From Chimonanthus salicifolius (Eukaryota > Streptophyta > Magnoliopsida > Laurales > Calycanthaceae), in assembly GCA_013350335.1 (NCBI GenBank), contig CM023541.1, positions 36,634,739 to 36,698,738 on the forward strand: a stretch of 64,000 bases of DNA, read 5' to 3'. This document shows, one piece after another, positions 33,487-46,400 of this stretch. The notes below the pieces were generated by a model, which ran no database searches, was not told where the DNA came from, and saw only the letters and a list, made by a program, of their open reading frames with translations. Numbering within the stretch: the stretch's first letter is position 1; every line of letters starts with the position of its first letter. Made by a program: the position numbers and the translations under genes.

Positions 33487-35617
33487 GGCTGCGTTTGGAT
33501 GGGTGATAATTTTTATAGGGGTTGCCCCTGAGTAGGGGTCACCCTTGAGTAGGGATCACTTTTGAAAAGGGGTTACCCTTATCTTATTTGTTAATTGTAG
33601 TGGTAAATTAAGAACTTACTCTAAAGGTAAAAAATCTTATTTGGTATCTATTAGCAGGAGTAACCTGATATATTAACAATTTTATGAGAAATTTTATAAA
33701 ATATAATTATTAAATAATATTCATTAAGTAAATCTAATATTATCTAATTTTTATAGATTCTTTTTTATAACTATAATTTTAAATGAACACTTGCATTCTA
33801 ACAGTAAAAAAAAAAAAATAAAGAAAAAAATAAATATTATTATTTTAAATCCTAATAAATGAATAAAAAAATATCAACATATCTCTTTATAAAAAAAAAT
33901 AATTTGTTCATTGGTAACATGAAATATATAATATAATAAACTATTACAATAGTTTAATAAATCACAATAGATATAAAATTAATATTAAAAATTGTCACGG
34001 ACTGAACTCTTTAAAAATAGAATATTTTGATATATATGTTTCATAAAATTTTGTTTTTATTTTTATATTATATAGATTTAATAAAATTATTAATTCTCAT
34101 AAAATTGTTAATATGTCAGTTTATCCCTACTTACAATTACCCCTACTCAAGGGTAACCCTTGTAAAAATTTACCCCTCTCCCAAATGCATCACGTTGAAA
34201 ATATTGCAGATTTTTTTTTATATTGTATAGATTTAATAAAATTATTAATTCTCATAAAATTGTTAATATGTCAGTTTACCCCTACTTACAATTACCCCTA
34301 CTCAAGGGTAACCCTTCTAAAAATTTACCCCTCACCCAAATGCTTCACGTTGAAAATGTTGCAGAAATTTTATTTTTATATTATATAGATTTAATAAAAT
34401 TATTAATTCTCATAAAATTGTTAATATGTCAGTTTACCCCTACTTACAATTATCCCTGCTCAAGGGTAACCACTGTAAAAATTTACCCCTCACCCATATG
34501 CATCACGTTGAAAATGTTGCAGAAATTTTATTTTTATATTATATAGATTTAATAAACTATTAATTCTCATAAAATTGTTAATATGTCAGTTTACCTCTAC
34601 TTACAATTACCCCTACTCAAGGGTAACCCCTGTAAAAATTTACCCCTCACTCAAATGCATCACGTTGAAATGTTGAAGAAATTTTATTTTTATATTATAT
34701 AGATTTAATAAAATTATTAATTCTCATAAAATAGTTAATATGTCAGTTTACCCATACTTACAATTACCCTTACTCAAGGGTAACCCCTGTAAAAATTTAC
34801 CCCTCATCCAAATGCATCACGTTGAAAATGTTGACACATTTTTAAAATAATCTTCTAATAGAATAAATTTTTAATTACCCTTAAAGAGATTATCATGAAT
34901 CTCAAACTTTTTAAGAGTTTTGAGACCCTATCAAAATTTCTAACAGAATCACCCTTTAAAAATAGAACATTTTGACAAATACGTTTTAGAATTTTTTTTT
35001 TTTACTTTTATATTATATAGATTAAATAAAATTATTAATATGTCAGGTTATCCCTACTCAAGGATAACCTGAGGTAACTCCTGTAAAAAATTACTCCTCA
35101 TCTAAATGCATCATGTTGAAAATCTATATAATATAAAAAAAATTGCTAATTATTTGAAATCTATTAATTTTTCAATTATATAATATATAATTGAAATATA
35201 GAGAAAGGCACAGGATAAATAGATGAAAGGTTTCCTTAAAAAAAAAACCACTATTAATATTTTAAATTTCAATAAATGAAAAAAAAAATTTAAATATCTC
35301 TTCATAAAAAAATATAATTTATTGTTTAGTGATATGAAATTTATCAAATGGAAATAATAGAGTACTTTTAAAAAAAAAATAAAAGCCAAGTACTCACCAA
35401 AATAAATAAATAAATAAAATGTAAAAAAAAAAAATCTCATAAAAGAGCAAAAGGGAGGGTAAGGAGGGGTATTCAAATGAATACCCCAAACTTCATGGGA
35501 ATATTCAAAATAGTGATCAGAGGTAAAAATTTAAATTTTTATCTTTACTCTCTTTTTATCAAATGAAGGTACCAAGAGATAACGGGATTACCCCTCTTAC
35601 CCGATCCAAACGCAGCC
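33487..35617. mobile_element. Tourist/Harbinger-like non-autonomous element with internal tandem repeats
   Basis: The ends are inverted repeats: left GGCTGCGTTTGGATGGGT (33487) and right, complemented, GGCTGCGTTTGGATCGGGT (from 35617). The terminal GG..GTTTGG sequence is typical of PIF/Harbinger Tourist-like elements. Flanking bases are GTA and TTA, an imperfect 3-bp duplication. The interior has no transposase. It carries five tandem copies of a 155-158 bp unit (about 34040-34830) plus a diverged sixth (34960-35120). The open frames at 34027-34546 are products of this array. Confidence 0.65.
34040..35120. repeat. 155-158 bp tandem array
   Basis: The marker CACGTTGAAA falls at 34191, 34346, 34504, 34661 and 34818 (spacings 155, 158, 157, 157). 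Each unit contains TATATTATATAGATTTAATA, TAATATGTCAGTTTACC and ACTCAAGGGTAACC. A more divergent copy ends with CATCATGTTGAAAA at 35108. Confidence 0.9.
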
Positions 35618-36056
35618 TTAGATAACAAACTATAACAAATTTCTCCCAAGACCAATTCTCGACATTCACGTGGTCTTTGTTTTGTGGGTCTTACAGTGGA
35701 TCTAATGGATGTCTGCAAATGTTTTTTCGTCGGATAATGCATAGTAACACTATAAATGTAAGTGACTACGTGAATCAAAATTTTAAATGAGTCCCCACAT
35801 GCACAGCTCATTCATTATACTAGTTACATATTATTAATATCTATAAGAGTATAGATGTAGATGGACAATTAAAATTCTAAAAGTCCATGACATTTGATTT
35901 AAAATAAATGGGTTTAAATATTAATTATAAATCTATTTAAAATTTTGAATATGATCTGAATTCGATCTAAATATTCATTTGGCGAGGCTTTAGATCTAGA
36001 TATATTCAAATTTGATAACTGACCGACTTGAATGAGCAATAATTCAGAAAACATAT

Positions 36057-36691
36057 TTATTATTAGGGGAGCTATACAGACACTCGGAAAATATTTTCCT
36101 ATACATCCGTTTCTTAAAAGTTGATGAAAATTATCATTTTACCATTCCACTTAAAAACGCCTTATCCTCCGAACGACTGATCCTGAATTCAAAAATTCGT
36201 TCGAATGAATTCAAAAATTCGTTCCAATGAACTGGGCTGTAAAGTGAGATTTTTAAACGAAGCCGTTTTTCAACTGATTTCTACAAACAAGGTATCAAAA
36301 TTCATCTAGTCTGAATTTTATGAACTTCGAGACTGATTTTAAGTGAAAATGATATAGTTTTGAGCTTAAAAAATCGTACCCAAAGAATTAAGAGGGAAGT
36401 TCCTTAATTCTTTGAGTACGATTTTTGAAATTCAAAACTATACCCTTTTAACTTAAAATTAGTCATGGAGTTTATAAAATTCAAAGTAGATGAATTTTGA
36501 TACCTTATTTGCAGAAATCGGTCAAGAAACAGCTTCGTTTGAAAATCTACTTCAGCCCAATTCGTTTAAATGAATTTCTGAATATAGCGTTTTTAAGTAG
36601 AAGGGCAAAAGAGTAATTTCTATTAACTTTTAGAAAAATGGTGTTTAGATAAAGATTTCTCAAGTGTCTATACGAACTCCCTTATTATTAG
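36057..36691. mobile_element. MULE-like foldback element (615 bp) with 9-10 bp duplication
   Basis: Almost the whole element (36067-36681) is one imperfect palindrome centred near 36395, where AAAGAATTAAGAGGGAAGTT meets its complement. The ends are GGGAG..TATA.AGACACT. The flanks TTATTATTAG (36057-36066 and 36682-36691) match exactly, as 9-10 bp duplications do for Mutator-like elements. No coding capacity. An RNA across it would form one long hairpin. Confidence 0.85.
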
Positions 36692-37257
36692 TGCAAAAGT
36701 TATGTATAAAGCTATACGAGAAAGAGTTATAAAAATTACCTTATGTATCCAAGTTTACTTGGATTTTAACATTTGAATTATTGATTTTAATTATCTAATT
36801 TGACATTTTATGCTTTTTACCTTTTTTTATAGGTATAGAGTGGTTTGCTCACTTTTTTCTAATATTTTAATTCTTATTAATTATATGTTTATTAAGTTTT
36901 ATTTTTACATTGGAGCTTAACTATTAATATATTTATTTTTCTTAAAAAAATAATTTTTAAAATTTGTAGAAATTATTTGAGTCTAAATTTAAATTCAATA
37001 ATATGAATTGAATACGAAAATAGATATTATATATGAAAAATCGACGTAATAATGTGAATTTCAAATCTAAGACGTGGTGCGAATCTTGCCTCTGTGATTC
37101 CTTAAAAAATTGATTTCTGCAGTGAGAGACTGGAGAGGATACCGTTCTGTGACAGAGCGACCGAGGGAGGGAGAACGAGAGCGAAAGTGGAGCAGTTAAA
37201 CGGAGGAATATAGTATTCTCAAAATAGAGCTGTTGAGTCAACTGTAAACCCCTTCAT
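36692..37257. promoter_or_regulatory. Upstream region of the MRS2 gene
   Basis: AT-rich DNA between the foldback element and the gene. The last ~200 bp are more GC-rich and probably hold the promoter and 5' leader. I see no TATA box that I would assign with confidence, and the transcription start cannot be placed from sequence alone. Confidence 0.35.
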
Positions 37258-37428
37258 ATGGCGAAAGCTGAAAGCCAAGAATCACAAACCCTGGAAATCC
37301 AGTTAAACCCTAACGCAACATGCCGTCTCGGCGAACCAGACCGGAGGAGGAGCTTGACAGGGCCGACTCCTGCTCTCCACCTTCGCGGCAGCCACGGCGA
37401 AAAGGCCCTGGAGCCAAGACCTGGCTAA
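37258..37428 (+). promoter_or_regulatory. Upstream ORF overlapping the MRS2 start
   Basis: ATG at 37258, 62 bases before the main start and in another frame, opens 56 codons (starting MAKAESQETQTLEIQ) and stops at 37426-37428 inside exon 1. Its context is weak (C at -3, G at +4), while the main ATG has A at -3, so leaky scanning could reach the main start. A counterpart beginning MAK with LEIQ lies before the paralogue at 61262. Confidence 0.5.
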
Positions 37429-40400
37429 TTGTCTCCAGTTCCGGCCACTCCTATCACGCAGAGTTCGGAAGGCACTCCATCATGCGCCGGGCAGGCCTCC
37501 CAGCACGGGACCTCAGGGCTCTAGATCCGATACTCTCGTATCCATCGACGATTCTCGGCAGGGAGAAGGCTATCGTTGTTAATTTGGAGCATATCAAGGC
37601 CATTATCACGGCAAACGAGGTTCTTGTGCTGAATCCCAAGGATCCTATGGTTGTGCCTTTTGCTCGTGATCTTGAGTTCCATGTCTCCAACTTCTGTCGA
37701 ACACCTCAGACAGTATACTACTATCTCAGTTCCATTTTAATTATTTATTATTGTTAATTGATTCTTGAGTAGATCACAGTCATTAATATTGTCTATTTTG
37801 TGTTTTTTTTTACTCATTTTTGTAGCCGTTCTGAAATTTTAATTATGATTTAAAATCCCAAAATTCTTGGACTTGATTTGAAGCTCCCGTTGAGTTGAGT
37901 GACTTTTGGTTGCATGTAACCTTCACGGTCAGACTCTTGTATTTTTTTTTTTTTTTACACGAAGAACTCCTAGACTCTCACCTCTCCCGAGTACAAGAGC
38001 ATTATCTAGAACTCTGGATGCACACAGTCCCCCATAAGTCACGGGCATCGGGTTACTACCGGGCACCTCTCCCTGAGTACGAGGGTGTTTGGTAAAACTC
38101 TGGATGCATGCAATCTCCCACAAGTCACAGGAATCGGGTGACTAACCGGGCACCTCTGGTTCCTAAGCTAAAGCTACTCTGCATAATTTGTTAACTTGAT
38201 AATCTCAAAATTGAATTCACACGTCAGACTTGAGTCAAGACTAAATGAGTTTTTGAACTGTGAATTATGGTTCAAATACCATCAAGTGTTACTGTGTCTA
38301 CGTGAGAGTAGGCTTATACTAAATCTGTGGTTAATTTTTTTTTTATTAATGTGGAATCAAAAATTATTCAGCTGAATCATGATATTGATAATATTTTTAA
38401 GGGTGTGTTTGATTGCAGTCATAATTGCAACAGATTTGACATTTAAATCAAGGGTAAGGAAAAAAAAATGGATTCAACTTGAAATCTGATCATGTGGAGT
38501 AACTCCAGTTGAGTCTTACTGTGACTTGGTATAATTGATTGACTCTTCTGAATCAAAATGCAGTTGAGTAGGATCAACTTGAATGACTCGAGTAGTGTCA
38601 AATGGTGTCAGGTGCCTATGTATAGCTGTATGGAGTTGACTTTGCCAAACTTTATAGCTAAGGAGGTTAATTCTTAAAATTTAATGATTCTTTATTTTTA
38701 ATTATTTAACTCATAAACCGTGTCTACAGCCTATTTATTTTGTTCACTACACTTCTGTGTGTGTTCTAAGCAAATGTTTTATTTTAATCAGAATTTCCTT
38801 TGGGTGTTGCAATTTTTATTGGTAATGTTCTCACGGACTTGGCCTATAAGTCATTGTCAGTTATATTATTTAGATGCTTCATATTTTTTCTAATGGTAGG
38901 AATCACCACTATAAGTTCTCCTTCAATGCCAAATGCCTTTTTTTTTGAGGTCTGGAGGTGTCCAGGCATTGCATCCGACTAGTCCTCTGGGGTGTGTGAA
39001 AACCCCCTGCACACACCGGGTAAGTCGATGGGACCTTACTCTATACATATTCCCATGGGAAGTGGCTCTTCATTGGGGCTCCCATGGTTTGAACCCAAGG
39101 CCTCCCTCTAGAGATCTTGCTCCCAAACCAATTGGGATAACCCCTTGGGGTTATGCCAAATGCCTTTTTAATGTAACATGTGGTGCAGTATAGTGTCTGT
39201 TAGTGGCATAAATTTGTTTCTTTGTTAGCTTCTTTCACCCATAACAGTGTCCGCTGTTAGATGTTTTAATGATGAATGTCAACAATGTGGAGGATATACA
39301 TGTAGTTACATCTTATTTAATGCCTTTACCATTCCCATGTACTTACAACGAAGCTTGTTCGGTATTCAGAAATCTAATGCTACTTTATCATTCCAAAAAA
39401 AGATTGAAATAAAATAGAAAAAGATGAAAAATAGACAGAAAGAAGACCTTTCTTCTCATCCAAACTTGGTGTTTGCTGCTAGTAACATAGCAGAAGCAGT
39501 GAGTACTTCTCTGAGGGTTATGGTACTGAAAGAAAGGAAGTTGGTCATGTATTCCTGATAAGCTTGCAATTGGTTCTTCCTCAGTTGGGGATGGACTTAA
39601 TTTCAATTATGTCTATGCCGGGGTGCAGATCCATCACTCAATGTGGAAAGAAGAAAAAGAAAAGAAAGAAAAGGATGCAGATCCGAAGTTGGTCATGTAT
39701 TCCAAATAAGCCTGCAAGTTGTTCTTCCTCAGTTGGGAATGGACTTAAATTCAGGTATGTCTGTGGGTTGCAGATCCATCACTCAATGGGAAAGAAGAAA
39801 AACGATTTAAATCCAGGTCATGATGGTATACAATATAAATCCCAGCTGCAATTTGGAAGCATTTTCTCTGTTTCCTTCAATTACAACACTAAAAAATTGA
39901 AATGGCTTTTGCAATTTTAGACAAATCCAACCCAAAAGGCAATGATATGACTAGTTCTTGTTTACTAAGGTCCACAGTCTTCATTACATTGCCTATAAAT
40001 TGCTTGCTAAAAGGGCAATTTCAGGTAGAGCATGCAGACCCTTAAGGACTATTACTCTAGATGCAATGCATTCTTGTCTTCATCTTTTAATTATGGAATC
40101 TGTCCTTGCATTGTGTATCTTTTTTTATCGTGTTATTGATAAAAACTAGCAGTCTATTTTCATACTATTAGTCATAATTAGTTGCATGATCTCCTGATAA
40201 ATTTGCTGGCATGAAGGAAACTCAGAGTGGTGGCAATGACATAGGAGTGACTAACCGAGCTTCGTGCAATTCACCCTCATCTTTTGTTCATCATCAGCCA
40301 GCAAGCCCTTCTAGTGTTGATGTTTCTCAACAGTTTCCCATAGCCTCAAACAATTTTTCCATAACCCATGAAACAGAAGATGACAGCCCTAGTCCCACTC

Positions 40401-43400
40401 TGAATGTGCCAAAAGATGGGAGCCCAAATTTGTTGCCTTTTGAGTTCAGAGTGCTTGAAGTTTGTCTTGAATCTACTTGCAAGTGTCTTGAATCTGAGGT
40501 ATGTATAATGTTCTACTGTTTTTGTTGGTTATTTTGTGGCCTTTTTATTTGAAGAAACAGATAGATGCCATTTTGATAGACTTCTTCTATTTCTGCATGA
40601 GTGTATGACGATTGACCATATTCTTCTGTAATGAATTTCCTGTAGCATACTGGTCAAGTTTGGAAATCACAATCAGCGATCTCTTTCTGAAATCTCTTAT
40701 GATATTCATTGTTGGAAGAATTATCTAATATATTTATCTGAAAGTGATAAAAATGAGTTACAATTTTTGGTGCTTTTCTTTTCAGCCTTATTTTATTCCA
40801 AAATACCTGGTACTGCCATCCATTTTCAGGAGATCATCAAAGAATTGACTGTCACTTCCTAGCCTCCTGCCATACTAATCATGGGGGAAATTATAACCCT
40901 TTCCAAGTAAAACCTATTATAGAATCTTATATTTAGTATTTAATAAAATAAAAAGCAATAATATTTTAAATAGTTAAGCTTATATCAATATTTCAAATCT
41001 CATGTTCTAGTGCTGTGACCTGTTATTGCAGGTGTGAGATGTGTTGCCACTGTCAGTAAATTTGTTTTTGCTCCTAAGAATTTGAAAGGATAATATGGGG
41101 AGATGTTAAGAATCTTAGAGCGATGTGAGAAATGTTACTGCAGGTTCTTGACTTATATTTTCACTCTAAAATCTAAATGATGATTCTAGATATGAAGGCG
41201 TTAGTATTACCATGGGCATTCGTTTTGGACCTAGGAGACCATGATTCTTTGATCTTAGAAAGATAATATGTGCACTAATTAAAACGTGTGTGTTTAAAGG
41301 AAGTAGCAAAAATTAAAATGAAGTAGGAGAATGAAGGAGTACCAACATTATATTTGTACTAAATCAAAATTCACTTTGGTTGTTGGACTTGATGTCTGCC
41401 TGTTTGTCATTTATTGCCTAGGAGTCTAAATTTGCCCACTCTAGTTTACCCTAATATCCAATTAATACCGTAAACTGATACAGCTATTACATATGCCATG
41501 CAATTCATTGTAATTGGGTTATGTTGAATTTCAGAATTTGTCATCTAGTGTACTGTGAGAAGAGTATGACTTTGCTCCTATCTAGTGTCCTCTGTGTGAA
41601 CAGGCATATTTTGCAGCAGCAATACCTGATTGTCAGTTTGACATGATTCTACAAAAGTTTTTTTATTCTTTTTATTGCCTTCACTCCACCAAATTAAATT
41701 CCTTTACTACATTAACTTTTCCTACCACTGGCAAAATATTACTTTGTATTGTTATTAATGTAAGAAAAAGACTTGACCTCTTAAAGGGTGACTAACACTG
41801 TAGATCACTTATTTGTTGGTTTGTTATGAAGCTCTCTTGAAAGGCTGTCTTGTGCCTTTTGATGTTTTTATGCATTTATTTTCTAATTAGTTGGATACAC
41901 TACATTTCTATGCCTTTCTTATTAATTGCTTGTACCTTGCATTTGTCAGACTTCCATGTTGGAGCAGGAGGCTTATCCTGTTTTAGATGAATTAACCTCC
42001 AAAATCAGCACACTTAATCTCGAGCATGTTAGACAGATAAAAAGCCGTCTGGTTGCAATGTCTGGACGTGTTCAGAAGGTAAGACTGGTGCCCTTTTTTG
42101 TTGGTTATCTATTACCTTCTGAAATAAGTAGCTAAACAATAACTTGATTAAACTTCTATTTAATTGAATTGATGCTTCCTTGGTTCTTCTGTCATTTTCT
42201 TATTCTGGTCACTAGGTGAGAGATGAACTTGAACATTTATTGGATGATGACATGGATATGGCTGAGATGTATTTGACTAGAAAACTCAATCAACAACTGG
42301 AAGAAGAAACCTCTTCAAGAAATGAATCAGATAATGAACCATTTAAAGTAGGTGCTGAAAGGTAATCTCATGATTCACCCATCATGTTAAATTGTTCAAC
42401 TTGATCAAGTTATTCTCAACCACTCTTAAAAGTTCAGCCATTGTTGCGATCTTGAAATTATTGGTTGTCTTAATGTGCATTGCATTTGAAACAAAAAGTT
42501 GTATTGATTTATATTTTATTTGTTATGGGTATATGACATTTGTGCAATTCCTAGATGTAATAAAATCTTTATGACTTGTGGCAGTATGCTGATTTTTTGA
42601 CACGAAACTTATTAGTGCAATTGTGCAAATGACAATGATTTCTTGGTTGCTAAAACTCCCTGTTATTCATGATTTCTGCCTACAACATTCTGCCTGGTCG
42701 TGATGCTGCCAAGGCTTTAGCATTTGCCAACCTATTTTAAACAGACTAAAATATTAGAACTTTTAAAATTTAAATCCTAGCTAAAGAAGAACTCAAAAAG
42801 AATAAAACCCAAATGATCCATTAAAAATTTATTAAAACCCAGAGAGGGAGGGAGAGCCTGGTATGAACCTTGATGGAAAAAAAAAAAAAAAGAATGGAAA
42901 AATGGAAGAAAATGGAAAATGTAGAAAATGAGGATGTGAATTTTGCTAGAGGGGGAGCTTGAGCCTGATATGAGCCCTGAGGGAAAAAAGAGTGGAAAAT
43001 GGAAAAATGGATAAAATTGAGGGTACAAATTTCACTTTGAGGGGAAGTCAGACCTACTACTTTGGTTTTAATTCAAGGAGAAACTGACCTTCGAACTAAG
43101 GCTTGGGGGGGAAATTCTCTGATATGATTTTATTATTAAACTCAGCCTATAAATAGGCTTAGAGGATAACAGAGGATTGAAGAAGGAGCCACAACCTTGG
43201 AGAACATCCAAGCCATGCAATGCATGCATGCCATGTAGAATGGTGAGGTGTCAGGTGGATTTGATAGCAAATGATATGATGACATGTGGAAGATGAGGTG
43301 GACAAAAGAAGCTTACGTGTATGCCAAGGTGGCAATCCCAAACTCTTTTCACACTGAGTCCTTATTCTTCAATCTTGAACCCTTTTCGCATTGAGACTTT

Positions 43401-46400
43401 AGTGGAGTGAGCTTAAGTGGGTCCTTAGTAACTCAGTTTGTAGCTCCTATTGCCGAGCTTACTTCCCCTTCTGCAACTGTCAAATTGATCATAAAATTCC
43501 ATAGCTATGGCCACAATTTCATCTTCAGTTGTCATGTTCTCATCATCACTGATGCCTGCATCATGGAGGTGGCAGTGGAAGGAGGGAAGGGGATGGGCAA
43601 GGACTTGTTGTGGTGGCAACATATGGTAGCTGCAGAGAAGGAGGGTGGGCGAAGGAAAGAAGAATGGAAAATGGAAAAAAATTGAAAAAATGGAGAAAAT
43701 TGAGGCATACAGATTTCACATCAAGGTACCACTAAAAAAAAAAGATTTCACATCAAGGGGAAATCAAGCCTTCTACTTTGGTTTCAATTTGAGGAGAAAC
43801 TGACCCCTGAGCAAAGGCTAATTTAAGGAAAAACTGTCATGTTTTATTATTAAACTTAGCCTATAAATAGGGTTAGAGTACAACTCAAATGGAAAATACA
43901 TTGAAGGGAATAAATCCCAATATACCATTTATTCTCATTATAAAATAACTATTTTATGTAATTAGGATCCTATCAGAGCCATAGAAATAGTGTACTGGAT
44001 ATATTGTATTCTTTAATGATTCTTATCTTAGATCAAATGCTAAAAGCCAGAGAGAAGTCCTCTCTATAAGTGTAGGACCATAATAATTAAGAGAATTATG
44101 TCTTTACCAGTTACGGGTTGAGATGGTTCACATACCTTTGAAGATTATGTATAGATTTAATCAAGATAATAACCATGAACGTGTACTACACCAACTGTTA
44201 ATGACTGACTATTTGACGCGATAACAAATATTGGTTGGTGAATATAATTGGTTATGAATGAAGCAAATGATTACTTCAGTGCATCAGTATGGATCTGATC
44301 CTACCCTGATTCCTTATAAAAGGAATGAATGCTACAAACAACCCAAATGATTGTTTGACATACGAATAGCTCAATCAGGCACAATGCATCTCAAAGATGG
44401 AGAAAATAAGAACAAACTTGATATAAAATCTTGCCATCCCTTTGGTGGTCTCATGTGGAGCTTTTGTTTTCACTAAATTTTTTGATGGCCTCATGTAGAG
44501 ATTCTTTTGGAAGACCTGAACACCTGTAAGGTCCCAAGACTAGCAGATGAAATGAAGGATGTGACGGAACTTTCTCAAGAATTTTATATTCAATCAAATG
44601 AATGAGACTCTTCCATTAAGGGTGGCCATCCACAGCCCAAGTGCTCCCAATCTAGATAAGTATCAGGGAAATCAACCCCTTAAGAAGCCTTGCAAAGTGC
44701 TTTTTGCTATAGTTATTTCAATTTTCAAATATTTTATGGCAGAAAATAAAACCCAATCCTACCATCATCATTTTCCTAGATTTCTTGTTAAATTAAATCA
44801 AACTTGTTTTATGTTGATGGGTTTGATTGTTCTCACTCGGTTGAACTTGCAGATATGATGGTTCTGGGAGCAAGGCCAAAAGCACGATCGAAAGTTTAAG
44901 TGGTCCTAAACCAGACATTCAGGAGTTGGAGATGCTCCTAGAGGCTTACTTCACACAGATAGGTGGCACCTTAAACAAACTATCAACTGTATGTTTATGC
45001 TTCTGTTGAACACTTTTATGTTGATTCATCTTTTGTTATGTGCATCCGTATCTTGAATATACCTACATCCTCACTTTCTATTTTTAAGCCATTTCACTCT
45101 TTTTGATAATTACTAATAGAACATGTGAATGCATTCTTTATTTCATCTTCTCCTGCAACAGTTTCCTAGTCTTATTAATTATATATATTTTCTTGAGCAG
45201 TATTTTGGTTAGTTATGTTCAGGCAATTGTTGCCTTAAAATGTTATTTTGTCCTTTGGGTGATCCAGTTTAAAAGTATGTCTAGTGTTCTTGGTATTTAG
45301 GACTAGAATAAACGACCACTTAATATTTTTCAATGTTGTCAAACTCGAATTGTTTCGTGAATCGGTCTAAAAGTGTGAATCGTGAATCAGAAATCGTAGA
45401 ATCGTGAGATTCATAATGTTTTTTTTGCTAAAATTGTTCTATAAACTATAAATATACTAAACATCTATCGTTAAATTATTTAGAATTATTATATAAACTA
45501 TAAAAAATCGGTCAAATAATTGTCATCCCCAGTTTAACACTTGATCATCCATCGTAAATAACTATAAAAAAAACACAAAAATAAAAAATATATTAATATG
45601 AGATTTAAATATAAGTATTGATAAATTTAAGAAATCAACAAATAAATCAAAGGCATTTAATTAAATCTAAATAGCATTCATCAAATAAAAAAATTTATAA
45701 AAAAAAATCATTTTTTATAGATTTTTATTTTTTCAATTAGATACAAAAGATTGAGAAAAATAAAAAAGAGGTTTTTTAATAAGAATAGAAAAAATATGGC
45801 AAGAAATAAAAATAAGAAAAATGAACATGTGAAAAATAAGAGAAAAAATAATTAATTAAAAAGAGAAATTATAAAGAAAGACCAGAGGACATTATTAAAA
45901 AAAATAAAAAGAAAACTCATGAAAGGCACGTGAATGCCACGTGAGATTAAAAAAAAACTTAAGACTAGCGAGTGTCACAGAAGCCAAATAGTGCATGCCG
46001 CAATTGAAATAAAGAAGAAGAGAAATAGAAGAAGCGATGAAACCCTAAAGGCGAGAGCTGCGGCGATGAAAACCCTAGAATACCGAGAGCTGCGGCGAAT
46101 AAAAAGAAAAGAAAGCAAGGAAGAAAGAGCTGCGACGATGAAAACCCTAGAATCCGCACGTTTTTTGGGTGAATCGCAACTCGTGCGATTCAAACAGTGA
46201 ATTGTTACATCGTGCGATTCCAGACAAGGAAGACATGCATGGATTTGGAAAATGGAAAGCTATCTTTTTGCATGCTATTAAAAGTGTACGTCTTTTAGTA
46301 GAAGTCTTTTATTGATAAATACTCTTTGCATCCGTTGTCCTCTGCAAGTTTGCAAAGAAACCATCTTCCTTGCATCCATTGCCTCTACAAGTCTACAAAG

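Noticed and set aside
34027..34546. Three overlapping open frames with similar peptides
   Set aside because: They are produced by the 155-158 bp tandem array and shift with its period; no coding signal.
40211..40216. ATG at 40211 as a separate gene start
   Set aside because: It lies just before the likely acceptor of MRS2 exon 2. The downstream sequence is a clear in-phase continuation of exon 1, so it is not an independent start.
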